From Arabidopsis thaliana (Eukaryota; Streptophyta; Magnoliopsida; Brassicales; Brassicaceae): 64,000 nucleotides of DNA. The notes below the pieces were generated by a model. That model searched no databases. It was not told the origin of the DNA and saw only the letters and a list, made by a program, of their open reading frames with translations. This document shows positions 36,412-49,234 of the stretch, one piece after another (positions within the stretch are counted from its first letter, which is position 1; the number at the start of each line of letters is the position of its first letter). Both the position numbers and the translations under genes were made by a program. The stretch lies in contig NC_003074.8 of the NCBI RefSeq assembly GCF_000001735.4, positions 1,736,101 to 1,800,100 on the forward strand, in the 5' to 3' direction.

Positions 36412-37961
36412 CCACCGAAACCAGAATCAGTTGGCCAAAATTCGGATAGAAAATTGGACGATCTATCAGAGACGAAGCCAGGTCTGGTTTCTTCTTCCTA
36501 CTTGCTACGGTCTCCTTCACGCTTTTTGTTTCCAGGCCTCGCTGGCTCTTTCTCACTCTCAAAAAATCGCAATCGAGTTTTCGTGTTAAATAAATTATTA
36601 ATTAGTTTTACTAATAATGAAATAGAAAAATAATTTAATTCGGCAAACCAAATTTTCAATTTTATTGCTGTTTTGGTCCTCCGGTTTGCAAATGTTTTTC
36701 CTTTCTTCCGTATTATTTTTTTCGCGATCAACCTATAACATTTAGCATGTAAACATGTTTATTTTCTAAATGCATAAAATATCAAACTATTGTGGAAAAA
36801 AAACTAAATATATATATCAAAATATGTTTGACGGTTTTATTACGCAAATATTTTATATACTCCAGAGAAAATTTTAAAAATGTTGTTTTTGTTTCACGCT
36901 TCAACGTGTAAATTGGCGTTTAAATCAAATAAAAATGTTTTGAATTGCGTTTAAACTTAAGCAAAAAGGAGAAAAAGAGTATTAGTGACGAAGAACATTA
37001 ATGTAAAATCAAATTTAGCTCTAAGCCGATTAAGAGACAACATATAAAAAATTTCCCACTATTGACCTTTAGCTTTTACAATGGCATTCCCTACATTTAT
37101 TTGCCTTCATCATAGCGTAGTGACGTAGCATTTGCCAAAATTCTAAGACTTCTGTTCTCCTTTAGTATCTCTTTCAGCTCCAAGTCTTTCCTTAACTCAC
37201 ATTCTATCAAATCATAAACCTAGAGAACACTATTGATAAATGAAAACATTAATTCTCTCTACCTATGTTATTGAAATATATAGTACTTATCAGTTGAAAG
37301 CACATGATCCAATATATCATGTTGTCGTAGCATAAATACCTCACGATCTTGGTGCAAGTTTCTCCAGCTCTTTTGCCATTTCACATCTTTCCTAATTTGT
37401 ACCAATCTCCTTATACTCTGTATCTTTTCTCCCTTTTCACAATATTTGCATAAATGGGTTTTCATAAATGAGGAGGAGTTGAAGCGCCGAAGTTTTGCTT
37501 GCTTTATGTACCACAAAGTTAGTTCCTTTATAACATGGGTGCAACAAAAGAAGTTAGTTGGATTTTTTTGTACTGACATGCTTCTAGTGTTTCTTTAAAC
37601 CCTTTCTTTATTATCTGACCAAGTCTTATCTTTACTTTATGCATAAGAAAAAAATGTGATTGTCACAAATCATCACATACTGTATTGTTAAGTTGGAATC
37701 TTCTGTAAAGTTCATGTGTCCTTTATGACTGCAAATCTTCTTCCTAAAAGAAAAAAACAACTTTACTTGTATTTGACCAATAGTGATAAGGATTCTAATA
37801 GAATCACTCTACAACTTGCTATGAATTATGGAAGAGAAAAAAACAATCTTGAACTCTGTTCATATAATCCTCCAAAAATCGTAATTTAGAAGAACATGGA
37901 AGTGGGTTTACATTTCTATGTTTCATTGTTTTTTGAGTAATGAGAATCAGATATCTTCTCA
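36412..37961. other. Spacer, no firm gene
   Basis: A minus-strand frame of 103 codons (37579-37268) with KTHLCKYCEKGEKIQSIRR has some coding look but no family I know and no clear promoter or splice context. I leave it uncalled. Confidence 0.4.
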
Positions 37962-38303
37962 CTAACGGAATCCACCTCTTGAATTCAGCAAACCAGGGAA
38001 ACCCCAATGAGAAGAGAAAACAAGATTAGGATATAAACCTTCTTTGTTCATCTGATTTGTGATGCGCATATAAATGTTAAAGATCCTTCTTGGCAAAGCT
38101 AGTGCCTTAAGAACCAGCTTCCTTGATCGATTTACTCTGAACCCTTTTGCTCGAGTCTCGTTCTTCTTCCCCAAGTTCTGTCTTTTGGTCGGCGACCTCG
38201 TTGTTCTTTCTGGTGGTGGTGTTGTCAATCTCTCGCCATGATCAGTTAGCTTCTTGTACCGATAAGATTGTCTCCACCGGTACTTGCCTACAATCTGCAA
38301 CAT
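37962..38303 (-). CDS. Small unknown basic protein, 113 residues
   Basis: Intronless frame of 113 codons. It is rich in Arg and Lys: KYRWRQSYRYKKL near residue 7, ERTTRSPTKRQNLGKK in the middle, then the block GFRVNRSRKLVLKALALP (about residues 54-71) ahead of a possible amphipathic helix (RRIFNIYMRITNQM). The end is hydrophobic-aromatic. A CT-rich leader precedes the ATG. No known domain is recognised. The start is the first ATG; a TTGCAG two codons in could act as an acceptor, so an upstream coding exon is possible. Confidence 0.55.
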   Translation of the reverse strand: MLQIVGKYRWRQSYRYKKLTDHGERLTTPPPERTTRSPTKRQNLGKKNETRAKGFRVNRSRKLVLKALALPRRIFNIYMRITNQMNKEGLYPNLVFSSHWGFPGLLNSRGGFR

Positions 38304-40057
38304 CTCTGTTTCTTATAAAGTTGTGTGTATGTTGTTGTTTTAGGACAATACAGAGTCACTGTCTAATGAAGGATAAGAACGAAACAAAGAGATATGAAAC
38401 TAGGAAAACAGTAACAAAACAGGAATATAAAAAGGAAATGTTTTTGCTTAAAAAGATAAGGAGAAGAATTATGTGATGATAATGATTGTGAGGGAAGTGG
38501 CTTAAAGGCATGTGTTTATAAAGAGACAGAGAGAGTAAGAAAGATTCTTAAAGCACATGATTTTATTCTTTATTTTCCATTTAAAACCCAAAAAAATATC
38601 CAAAATCTGTTAAAATGGGCAGCTCTTGTTAAACCACATAAGCAGATGCTCTGTATATGGACCTACGCGGATTGTGATGCTGCTATAAGATTACAAATCC
38701 TTTGTGTTTTGGAGTCATGTGTGATTCATAAGTTTTAGTTAAGAGTTATGCAAACCGAAATTCACGATGGAGTTTTGCGGAAAATGGGAAATAATAATCA
38801 TCTTCCATTTTTAGCTGAGTTTCAAAAGTGCTAAATTAAAATCCGCAAAAAAGAAAGTAAGATAATTTGCATGTCCCATTAGAAACAAGATTATGTGTTG
38901 TCAAAAAACAAGAAGACAATATTATATATTTGAACTTTTGCATGTTACTATTATTGCAAGTTTTGTTGGGAATTTCAGGTTTCGTTTTCAAATGATAAAT
39001 TAAGTTAATGCTTTTTTACTTTAGCTAAAAAGGATACGAGGAGATATCAAATGATTGGGATTTGGAAGTCTCTAATTAACTAACTAATTTAAACAAAGTT
39101 AAGTTAGTTGAGAAGAGAAGAGAGTAGCTCTGCTAAAATCTAAAACGATTTTGGGGGCAATCCCTGCCACAATGTGCCAATAACAAAGAGAGAGAGAGAG
39201 AGAGAAGAATAATAAGAAAGAGAAGAGACAAAGGTCCAAAAATATTTGTAAAACACGTAGTCGACAATGATTGGATTGGTGACGAGGAATAAGTTGGTTG
39301 CTAGTCTATTTTTTTCTCCCCATTATTTGTTTCTAACAATACATATATATTTCAACCCAACTATATGTATCCGGTTTAGCTAACCTCTTTCGGTTTGCTT
39401 TCCTGATTTTCCCCCAAATTATAAAGTTCAACAACGAACATAAAAGAAAATCTACCCAATTTTGTTTTATAGTTCTAACAAGAAGAAATATCAAGATTGT
39501 TAGCTAATAATTTTGTTTTTTTGGCTTCAACTCCAAAGAAAGCCAAGTGCGTGAGAGAAACGTGCTTCTGATACGCGTGGACTTATCAGCTCGAGAAATA
39601 CAGGTCCACTGAAAACTAAATGGACCCACGATAGGCCCATAAATAGGCCCAATATAAGATATATCATCTTTAGAAAATGATTGGTAAGAAAAACAGACTC
39701 GCTTACGAAAACGTATCACTGACTTGTTGGGGAAGAGGACACGAGAAAAGAGGAACTTGACTCGTTTACGTTATTGCGTTATGACTATGATTCACAAAAT
39801 ACATTAATTGATATAATAATACGAACATTAACTGAATCTGACGATAGGTTCACATTTCATTTCCTGCATGATCTTTCATATCCTAAAGTCTCTTTCTAAA
39901 TCACAAAACAAAAAGTCGAAAATTTTGACCACAATCCTTAAACATAACAAGATCATTTAGTGAATAAAACAACATAAATCTTAATTTTAAGCACGCAGCT
40001 AACTATGCAGGACACACATCAACGAAGAAAACAGAGACAAGAAGAGAAAAGAGAAAC
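38304..40057. other. Spacer, no gene
   Basis: Leader of the 113-residue gene to about 38520, then AT-rich DNA with a GA microsatellite near 39188-39204. GGCCCA motifs at about 39634 and 39646 lie within a mixed region. No coding frame is supported. Confidence 0.4.
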
Positions 40058-40507
40058 CTAGTAGAAACAGTAGGAAGAGGATTTGTTTGGATGAAGGAGA
40101 CGAAGGAAACGTCTACGGCGGTAGAAAAACGCCGTTTTCAGCCGCGACCAAACGACGCGTTTCAATCTTCTAGCAGATTTCAACCTCATACAAACAACTT
40201 TCTTCACCACTCTCTTCATGGATATCTTAATCTTCTCTGTGAAACTCTGTTTCCTCGAGAATTGGTAGCTCTTAAGGAATAGTTGTCTCTTCTCCACGTA
40301 TCCTCCTCCATATCCATAGCTATAGTAACCGTTACTATTGCTCTGCCAAACGCCGTTGCTGCTGCTGTTTCTGCTCCTCGGAATTAGGAATTGAGAAAGT
40401 AAAGAATTGTGTTCAAAAGGGTGGATTGAGATTTCTTGCACTGGATTCCGGTGATGGCTTATTTGGTTAACTTGTAAAACACTAAAACACTTAGCCGCCG
40501 CCGCCAA
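40058..40507 (-). CDS. Small unknown Arg-rich protein, 149 residues
   Basis: Intronless frame of 149 codons. The N-terminus is Ala-rich and could be a weak targeting signal. The middle holds Ser/Asn and Gly/Tyr tracts (NGYYSYGYGGGYVEKR). The C-terminal third is very basic (SMKRVVKKVVCMRLKSARRL, then FYRRRRFLRLLHP). No conserved domain is recognised. Composition resembles the other two small genes upstream, but I see no clear alignment. The ATG is followed by GCGGCGGCGGC, a context favoured by plant starts. Probably AT3G05937. Confidence 0.6.
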   Translation of the reverse strand: MAAAAKCFSVLQVNQISHHRNPVQEISIHPFEHNSLLSQFLIPRSRNSSSNGVWQSNSNGYYSYGYGGGYVEKRQLFLKSYQFSRKQSFTEKIKISMKRVVKKVVCMRLKSARRLKRVVWSRLKTAFFYRRRRFLRLLHPNKSSSYCFY

Positions 40508-41491
40508 ATCCGCCGTAGCTACAACGAATAGGGTTTTTGGTTTGGTTGGATATATCTCAATCGTGTTTTCAAGTGCTTCACGTTGTTGCTTTAAATATTT
40601 TCTGGCTTGGCTTTTGCCTTTTGACGTACTACTCTCTCTCTCTGCTTTTAATGGAGTCTCTCTTTTTTTTTTACTAAAATAAAAAGTGGTCTCGTCAAAT
40701 CAAATACACTATATCTAGGTGAGACTTTAATCTAACTTCCCAACAAGTAAAAATATCAATTGAAAGTTCAATGTTCACGTTCTGCTTATAGGCATGATAA
40801 ACTAATTTGTAAGATTATAATATTTTACGTATGACGTAAGACGTAAGACGGTTTTTGTTTTCATTTTAATATAATGGACTAGCAATTTTCAGTCTGAATT
40901 TTGTATGATTTTCAAGAATATGAATTTTTAAAATGATGTTGAGTGACATAATGATATTGACATTTTTGAAACGATGATAATTTTTTGGTTTATTGTTATG
41001 CTTTGTTGCTGGGGTCTTGGGTTTATTAATTTACCAAATTGCGTAAGCACGACAAAAGAATTTTAGTGTATACACTACAATTAATTCAATGTTTGCATAA
41101 ATATCACACAAACAAAAATATTATGTTATTCGAGGTCTGAAAGGAACACGAGAGGCAGGAGACTAGCCTAACAGCTCCAAACACTTCAATACACATAGCT
41201 CCAAGCTTTATCTAACTATTTTTTAGATTGTGTAACCAATATGCCATAATAATCTAATAATATCTACAAACCAAATATCGTGGAACAAGCAAGAACAAGA
41301 AAAAGGCTGTGCAAAGTAAAAAAATACCAGTGGAAGATTCATAAGAACAACAAGAGAACACATACATGAGTAAAAAACACTTATATCTCCCATCTCCAAC
41401 TAAGATCTTCCCGTTTAACAACACACTTGAGAGGTTCCTAAATCTAAGACTTTTGTTACTGTTAATGGTGGATTCTACATCATTTGACTCA
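40508..41491. other. Spacer between the small gene and the DUF300 gene
   Basis: AT-rich, with CT-rich leader sequence of the small gene on its left edge and 3' UTR of the DUF300 gene on its right. Nothing else seen. Confidence 0.4.
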
Positions 41492-43548
41492 CTATTTAGG
41501 TCCTCCACTTATATTTGCAGAAGGTACCTTGCTAGGGTAGCTCGATATATCAATGTCAATGAGCGACATGTCATACATTGTGGAAACAGAGTCCGAGGCA
41601 TCTACCAGCAAGGAAGATTTCATGCTCTCAGGGCGTGCAGGATCATAAGTTACACCAGAGGTTTTGGGTGTGCTTGTTTCTGAAGATTGACTGGAGACCG
41701 AAACACCATCTATCTTGTTTCCAAACATGTGTTTGTTCTTTCTAACAGCATCCATTTCCTGACCAGTTGGCACAAATGTTCGTGCTCGGTACTTCCTTGT
41801 CCCTTCCTCACCCCCATCATTATGATTATAGAGCACATAATCGTGATATGTTGGTGCAAACTGCAAGAATCGAAAACCGATCATCACCAAAAGGACTTAG
41901 ATCACTCATTTCAAAATATTTGTTATACAATGAATCGGTTACCTGGTGAACAGTATCATGGTAGAAATCGTTTAGCATAAGAGCATGTGCCAGACTTCCT
42001 GAGAAACTGCGAGCTCCTCCAACATTGGCCTCTGCATATTCCTTGTACGGAAATGCATAGAAATGAGCAGCTGCAGCAATAAGCATTTCCACACATATTA
42101 TAAAATTTTGGAAGAGGGCTGCTTCTTCTTCATCCCTTATAAATCCAGATTTAGCAAAAAGGAAAACTAGAACACCCTGTAACACAAAAAGGTTCGCCAG
42201 ACAGAAGAAATACGTTATATATGTATGGAGAATAGCAAAAGTTAATGCCAAAAACCAGATTCAGTGATAGCAAGAGAGTACGAAAAATCACCTGCCAATA
42301 GGTTAGAAAGACAACAGACTTTATAATCACAAATTTTGGGACTGGATTGAATGGCTGAAGCAGATCTTTGCATGCCACATAAAAGAGGACCAGCGCGTAC
42401 AGAGCTACAGTGTATGATATTGTATAGATGATGGTAAGATAGAGATAGGATTGATCAGGGCTAAAATTTCCATCCTTGTATTTCCCTTTTGCATAAAGCA
42501 CAAGTGTGACAGCAACTAGGATTGGCTTTAGAATAACAAATTGCAGACAACCTTGCTTGCATCGTCTAATAAAACGCCTATATGAAAAGATAATCTTGTA
42601 TAAGTTACTACATGTTAATTAAGGCAGTCGTCATAGAACTCGAAAACAAGACTCCCACAGATATATCTGGACTAAAATAATCTAATGCTTCTGCTAACCC
42701 AGAGTGCATGCAACCAAATGATCATTCATAAAGATCCTTGGCATGGTTTGGTTAAGAATTTAAGAAGTTCCAAGATTTTGTGAAAAAAATCATAGGAGAA
42801 ATCAAAGATATATGCAAATGCACTAATATAAGCACAGAGAATGTAGGTTTATTCTGCAAACTAACCCGTCTAATGGTAGTGGTGGGATGCAACACGTCAT
42901 GAGATGCCAAGATGGCTTCAGAGAGCGACCAGTTAAACTTATAACTACCGAACCTGGGCCTCCAACCCAGGCCAAACACAGCGATAGAAAATTATATATC
43001 ACCCATGCTTCGTAACTGAAACAGAAAAAGAAAAAAAAGATTACAAAGCCTTAACCATGAGGTCTGCATTTGTTGAAACCAAAGGTTAAAATTATGTTCG
43101 TCATCTATTCCCAAGAGTCAATGAGAACTTAGTATAGTAACTCGAGTAAGTACATCCCATGTCAAACTAGTAATACGAAAAAATCAGAAACACTCACACT
43201 TCACGGATAGAGTTAAAATATATAGAGCTCTTGGGCAAAACGAGAGCCAAGAATGACATCAAGGCATAAACCTGACATGCCCAAAGAACCAATAACATGT
43301 TAGCCAGAGAGAATTCAACATTAAAATGGAGTTGACAGTCACAGATCAGGATAGACAAACAGAAGAAAACTCTTGGAACTGCTAATACTCACCGGGACCA
43401 TGAAGACAATGCGCACAATATATCTCTGATAAATGGGTTCCGTATAGTTCAATAGGTGCTTGTAGATATGGAATAAAGCCAAAGCAATGGCTCCGACAGT
43501 GCATAGAAATGCCAAAATAATGAGGTAAATGGGTAACAAATCCGCCAT
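41492..43548 (-). CDS. DUF300/OST-alpha family seven-helix membrane protein (LAZ1-like)
   Basis: Six coding exons: 43548-43393, 43271-43198, 43015-42866, 42577-42292, 42176-41943 and 41860-41492. They give 422 residues. About seven hydrophobic helices span residues 5-300, including LPIYLIILAFLCTVGAIALA and the third-exon block WVIYNFLSLCLAWVGGPGSV. The soluble C-terminal tail is Ser/Thr-rich and acidic. Plant members such as LAZ1 are tonoplast or vesicle proteins linked to brassinosteroid signalling, vacuole integrity and cell death. The animal namesake is an organic solute carrier subunit. A leader intron ends just before the ATG (CCCAG then AATGG). Locus order suggests AT3G05940. Confidence 0.88.
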
Positions 43549-45029
43549 TCTGGGAGACAAAAGTAGACAATTCGTAACTAAGTTCTGATCAAACTCGTCA
43601 AACTCTAAACAAGAGAAATGCTAAAGGTAAGTACCTGTACAAGAGCTAAGCAAGATCTGGAGAAGAGCTAATTCCCTCCTAAATTCTCCGGGAGGTGCTC
43701 AAGAATCCCAGTGGACTAAGGATTGAAGCTTATAGCGGAGAAAAAAAACCCTAAATCCGAAACGAATTTCACGATTCAAAAGCATTTAACTATCGATTAG
43801 CTTTCAGCAATTGTTGAATCGAAGCAAGTGAATAAAAGGGGAAAATTTGCAGTAATGAAGCCAAAACCCGGAATTTGAGAGTGATTAGAACGCAACCAAC
43901 AAGAGCGTACCTTGAAAGGGGAAGAAGAATCGTAAACGCAATGAGAAAGCAACACAGAGAGAATCCCGGACACAGATCGAACTGAAATCGGAGAAACCCT
44001 CAGACTGAATTCAACGGCGGAGATAGTTCCCCGGATTACTCTGATCGGGGGTTTTAAGATTTGTACTGATCTTCCTTGGAAAAGAGATTACTTTGGAGAT
44101 ATGAAATTCAAAATTCCTCAGTTGATAAAGCAACGCAGCAGAGTCGAGATTAAGGAATATGTTTTATCATTAATTAAATTATATAATCCATTTAAGTTCC
44201 AGCCTGGGAATTTCCATTATGCAGTAAAATCTAGAGTTTGGGCTGATATATGGTTTGGGCCTAGAACCGGCCCAATTAAAAATGATGTCGGCCATCGGGA
44301 TTTCAATTCTTACCAACCAAGTTTTCTTACCAACGAAGAACAATTTTTCTATTTTTGAATTGTTCGATAAGAATGTTCTTTTGTGGGTTTGAAGTTTTTA
44401 GCTCCGACAACCTATATCACAAAATATACAAAAAAAAAAAAAAAAAAACTACCTATATCTAAGGGTGGGTATTTAGCTTGTTTTCTCTGCTATCTGACCT
44501 TAAGTTTGAGTGGATTGCCATAAACTTATCAGCATACAAGACACAAAAACATCAAATCACAACACAAACAGGATCAGTCCGCCATGTAGGAATGTATTTC
44601 GCAAACAAAATATTATGTCTTTTATATAATCGTTAATAATAATAAAATAAAAAGATCATACTAAATTTATAGAACAATTTTTTAGTTCTATAAACATTTT
44701 GTAGAAAGAGAGAGGATACAACCAAAATTGTGTTTTTTAAATATACCTCTATTTAGATTTTTGATTGCAAAATCATTAATCAAAATCACGTACTCCAGCT
44801 TTTCAACCATAATTATATTAATAAATAGCAAAATTGTGTTTTTTAATTTTGTAATCAAGTTCAAGCACCTTACCTTAAAAAGTTATACTATAAAAGACAC
44901 ATCTCTTTTTTTCTTTTTCTTTTTTACAGTCTTAATTGTTTTATTTTAGTTCTCACACCACGCTATAATACATTTTATTTTATATTTTTATTCATATTTT
45001 GGTACATTTCCCTTCATTCTCTTAACTTG
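43549..45029. other. DUF300 leader/promoter and GLP 3' flank
   Basis: Leader exon(s) of the DUF300 gene lie about 43640-44060. Beyond this come site II motifs and AT-rich DNA, with a run of about 19 A near 44429-44447. A plus-strand frame (44101-44358) has no coding features. Confidence 0.45.
44239..44274 (-). promoter_or_regulatory. Cluster of three site II motifs upstream of the DUF300 gene
   Basis: TGGGCT (44239-44244), TGGGCC (44256-44261) and GGCCCA (44269-44274) fall within 36 bases, about 700 bases above the ATG and near the probable transcription start. Such clusters are typical of constitutively active plant promoters. Confidence 0.5.
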
Positions 45030-45864
45030 TTAATAATGACGATCATAATTGGAAGAAAATCTTGCCTCGAGATATTTAACCACGTTCACATCCAGCTGAA
45101 ACGCTTTTGCTAAAATCTCCGGCATAATCGAAGGCTTCGATCCAAAAACGGCGTCTGCGATTGTGATTGTACCGGGATTTTGGCTACCAAGACCAGCAAA
45201 CGCAACTGCGTTCGTCCTCCCAACGTTCACTTGAAAATGTATCATTCCTATGGGAAACACGAAAACGTCTCCCGGGTAAAGAACCTTTGAGAACAATCTG
45301 TTGTTGTCTTGGTTCGATGTTACAAAACCGACTAAGAGTGTTCCTTCGACAACCACGAGGATCTCAGTGGCTCGTGGGTGCGTGTGTGGCGGGTTTTGAC
45401 CTCCCGGGGCAAAGTCAATTCGGACAAGAGACACTCCGAGGGTGTTGAGTCCAGGGATTTTGTCAACGTTAACGTTTGTAACGTTGGAGCCAACGCGGTT
45501 TATTGTGTTTCCGGCGATGTTTAGTCCGGAAGTAAAAAAGTCTTCAGCTTTCACGTATTTTGGGTCTTTGCAGAATTTTCCATTCACGAAAACTGATAAA
45601 TAGATGAAGATCTTATTGATGTTATTGATTTAACTAATTGATGTTAGAGAGTAAAGATATAGTATCTCATAAATCATAATTAGTACGGTATTGAGGAACT
45701 ATATTAAGGAGTATGTATAGTAAATTAGAGAGATTACCACCACTAGCGTCATCGACGGCAACACAAAAGTCCTGAAGAGGACTTGGGTCGTAACAAGATA
45801 CAAATGAAGATGCTAAAGCCAATAAGATGGCTTTCGCTACAAGAAAGCGAAGAAACCCTTCCAT
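45030..45864 (-). CDS. Germin-like protein (subfamily 1 type)
   Basis: Two exons (45864-45738 and 45592-45030) give 229 residues. A signal peptide ([16 protein letters not shown]) is followed by [13 protein letters not shown] and [11 protein letters not shown], the classic germin N-terminus with both Cys. Box 1 is [10 protein letters not shown] and box 2 [16 protein letters not shown], so all four metal ligands are present. It is a secreted cupin of the cell wall. N-glycosylation sequons are present (Asn-Val-Thr in GSNVTNVNV). It lies 10 kb from GLP8 on the other strand but is only a distant relative of it. Locus order suggests AT3G05950. Confidence 0.9.
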
Positions 45865-47486
45865 TTACTATTTATTTTCTTTATCCTTAGCTTTGTGGTA
45901 AGGAATTGAGAAATATTGCACGCTAATGATGCGCTATATATAGCACAATAAAGTTATATTTATTTTTTAATGGGAGTTTTATTAATTAAGAGTCGTACGA
46001 AAGGTTACATCTCATTGGTGAATCTCCTATTTTTGATTTACACGACTAATTAGGCGAATGAACAAAGAAAGAATTCTTTCACAAAACAAAGAATTGACAA
46101 TTATTTTTATCACTGAGATTAAAGAATACTTAAAAACTTTAGATTTTGCGTACATGTTTATATTTATATAGTGAATTATATAATTATAAAAAAGGCAATT
46201 TTCTTATATAGTTCACTACTTAAGTGTGGTATAAATCTAGAATTAGTACCTCATCTTTTGCCTCAATGAAAAAACTAATAATATTTCCCCCAACTATGGA
46301 AAAAACTGATGTGATGCTGATGACATTCACAAATTGAAGTTTAGAAAAAAACAAAGGAGGCTAGAGGGTAAATGTTTGACATATTGCTATTTTTTGTTTG
46401 AGTGCTCTATCCACATTTCTCACAATTAAGTGATTAAGTCAATAATAATTATCTAAATCTTAAGTTGAGCTATAATATTAATTATTGGATTACAGGCCAC
46501 CTTCATATTTGAATTTTCAATCTTTGTTGTAAAAAAGAATTGCGTTTTAAATCTGAAATTAGTTCAAAATACATGGAATTTATAAGTGATGGCTACGTAT
46601 ACATCATGAGGAGAGTGACCAAAAAGGACTCACGGTAAGTTGGAAGATAAACATACAAGTGCAGAGCCACTTAATCTAAGTGCCCTAATCACTATAATAC
46701 GGTCATTGTTATTAAATTACAGTTTGTGCACATTTATTTGACAATACAATCACGTGCATTACAAGTTGTCAAATATAAATTGGGGGTTGAGCTCGAGGGA
46801 TGGTGGTAAACACTTTCACTTATCTCAGATATTATTGTATTCTTATTTTTTGGAGAAATTCCTTTGCAATCATCTACGAGATTATCTCCATTCCTTTTGC
46901 TGTCTTTTTCTCAAAGAAGCTGCTATAATTCTCAATCCTACATTACAATTCGATTCAAGATAAACCTAAAAAATAATCATCATATTATCTGAGTGTGCTA
47001 GAAATTACACATATATTTTATCTAGCTAATTTATCCCAATTGAGATTTTTAAAATAAAATAATGAGATTTTGGAAGAAGGTTTTATCTCAGGGTTATAAC
47101 ATTTTAACATTGGCGTTTGAAACTATCGAAAATTTGAATTTTTTTTACAGTAGTTCTTGATGTAGCGATTCTGCAAACGCAGAAGATCGCTCTCTCCCCT
47201 AATGTGAAATTAGCAGTTGCGTTTGGTAGAAGACATTGAGCAAAGAGAAAACGGTAATAATGAGAACATCTAAATAATATATAGTACTCAGGAATGTGAT
47301 TTTCAAAAACTTTGTTTCCATGGAATTTAATTGATAATACCTAACCTGAATCAACAAGTTGGTCTTATTGAACTATTCGTTCCCACGAAACAAAAGAAGT
47401 GCGAAAGAATCAAAGAATACCCCCCCAAAAAAAAAAAAAAAAAACAGAAACAGGGGAAAAAGACACAAATCAACAGACTCGTGTTT
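45865..47486. other. Germin-like promoter and STP6 3' flank
   Basis: AT-rich DNA with no supported gene. A C7 run followed by about 18 A stands near 47420-47443 in the STP6 3' UTR. Confidence 0.45.
45935..45942 (-). promoter_or_regulatory. TATA box of the germin-like gene
   Basis: A TATATATA core in a self-complementary GCTATATATAGC lies about 70 bases above the ATG. Confidence 0.55.
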
Positions 47487-49234
47487 TCAAGCATTTCTCT
47501 TCTCTATGTCATGGTGGTCGTCCTCTGGAAGCATATACCTTTTCCAGAACCAATGTGGCTTCCACACACTCTCCCTCATGTCATCAATGGCGATTCCTTT
47601 TGTCTCTGGTATGAAGAAAAACGCAAACAGTCCCATCACAATGATCCAACCGCTGAAGAAGAAGAATATTCCAGATCTCATCCCGCAAAGCATCGATAGG
47701 AAGGCTTGAGCGATTACAAAAGTGAAGAACATGTTGCATGAGACTGCAACAGCGAATCCTGCGCTACGTGTTTCTAGAGGAAACGTCTCGCTAGGAATTA
47801 GCCATCCCAAAGGTCCCCATGACCATGCAAATCCCATCACGTAAACGCACACAAAGATCACCACTACTAGGGCTTGTGGCCTCCCGAGTGTTCCCGTTAC
47901 GCCCAAGTCCTTTGCTAGGATGATTCCAATGATCAACTGTTTTAAGAGGTTAGTTAGTTTACTTCTGGGACAAGAAACCTACCTTTAAGTTACTTGAGGC
48001 ATAAGAAACAAAGAGATGAGAGATTTAATTAGAACCTGGCAGATGAGCATGTGAACGGAAGATTGGAGAAGAAGGAACCTCCTGCCGGTTCTGTCAACGA
48101 GGTAAATCCCAACGAACGTGGCGAGAACATTGATCGATCCGGTGATAACCGCAGAGAGAAGGGCTGCGTCGCTTCCGAACCCAACAGTTTGGAATAAGAC
48201 CGGCGCATAGAACATAATCGCATTGATTCCGGTAAATTGTTGGAAAAGCTGGAGAAGCATTCCGATGATGAACGGTGGGCGACTCGCGGGCTTCAACAGT
48301 TTCCTGTAAGGGTCCTTGACTTGACTCGCGATGTCACATGCATGGACGATAGACTCATACTCGTCATTGATATCATCAACTCCTCTGATCTTCCTTAGGG
48401 CTTCTTTTCCTTCTTCGTTCTTGTTGCGCTCGATGAGACTTGTGGGAGTCTCAATGATAAGTAGTGAACCGAAGAGGAGGATAACAGCGGGAATTCCAGC
48501 TCCACCGAGAGCAATCCTCCATCCGTAAGGGTGAACCGTGGCAGTGAAGTAGTTGACAATGTTGGCAATTAGGATTCCGATTGTAACCATGAGTTGGAAT
48601 ACAATGTTGAGACCTCCTCGGAGCTGTGCTGGAGCAATCTCAGACAGGAAAAGAGGCACTGCCTGATTGCCAAATCCAACACCAAAGCCAAGAAAGAGTC
48701 TTCCAATGATCAACATGACGAGGTTAACGGCTCCTGCAGTGAGACCGACACCAATCAAGAAGAAGATAGAAGCAAACTGCATCGTCGGCCTGCGTCCAAG
48801 TTTAGAACAGGTGGCGGACGCGACGAAACTGGCCACGAGTGCAGCTAGGTAAAGAGACGAGGTGAACAGTTGCAAGAACTGGTTATCGTACTTGCAGTAG
48901 TTGTTCTCGTGTACGTGCTTCTTCCTCTCCCACACCGCTGGGAAAAATTCCTTCAGGAAATCGTCCATTGCACTTACTCCACCTTTTAATTTACAGATCA
49001 GTAACATTAGCTAAAAGCAAACCAAAACAGTTAACTTGAGATACAAGTTAAGACTTTTTCTTGAAATGCAAGTAAAATGAAATTTGGTACAGAGAAAGAG
49101 AAGTAACCGGAAATTCCGATGTCGTAACCGAAGATCAAACCGCCGACAGCGGCAATCATAACGCAGATGAATACATAGACAGTCATCTTGGCCTCAAAGG
49201 CCGGAGCATTGGCATTAGACACAACAACAGCCAT
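47487..49234 (-). CDS. STP6: Monosaccharide/proton symporter STP6
   Basis: Three exons (49234-49108, 48982-48036, 47936-47487) give 507 residues. It is a twelve-helix major facilitator sugar porter. Signatures include GGLIFGYDIGISGGV in helix 1, KLGRRPT after helix 2, GRLFLGFGVGFGNQAVPLFLSE, a variant PESPR motif (IETPTSLIER), the helix-7 QQFTGINAIMFYAPVL block, DRTGRR, and PETKG at the end. STP proteins bring hexoses in with protons across the plasma membrane; STP6 is known as a pollen-expressed broad-specificity transporter. All motifs are intact. Assignment to STP6 rather than a sister STP rests on locus order. Confidence 0.93.

Noticed and set aside
37268-37579. Minus-strand frame of 103 codons with a CKYCEKGEK segment
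   Set aside because: Some coding look, but the Cys pair alone is not a zinc finger and no gene structure surrounds it.
44101-44358. Plus-strand frame of 85 codons beside the DUF300 promoter
   Set aside because: It overlaps a site II promoter cluster and has no recognisable features.
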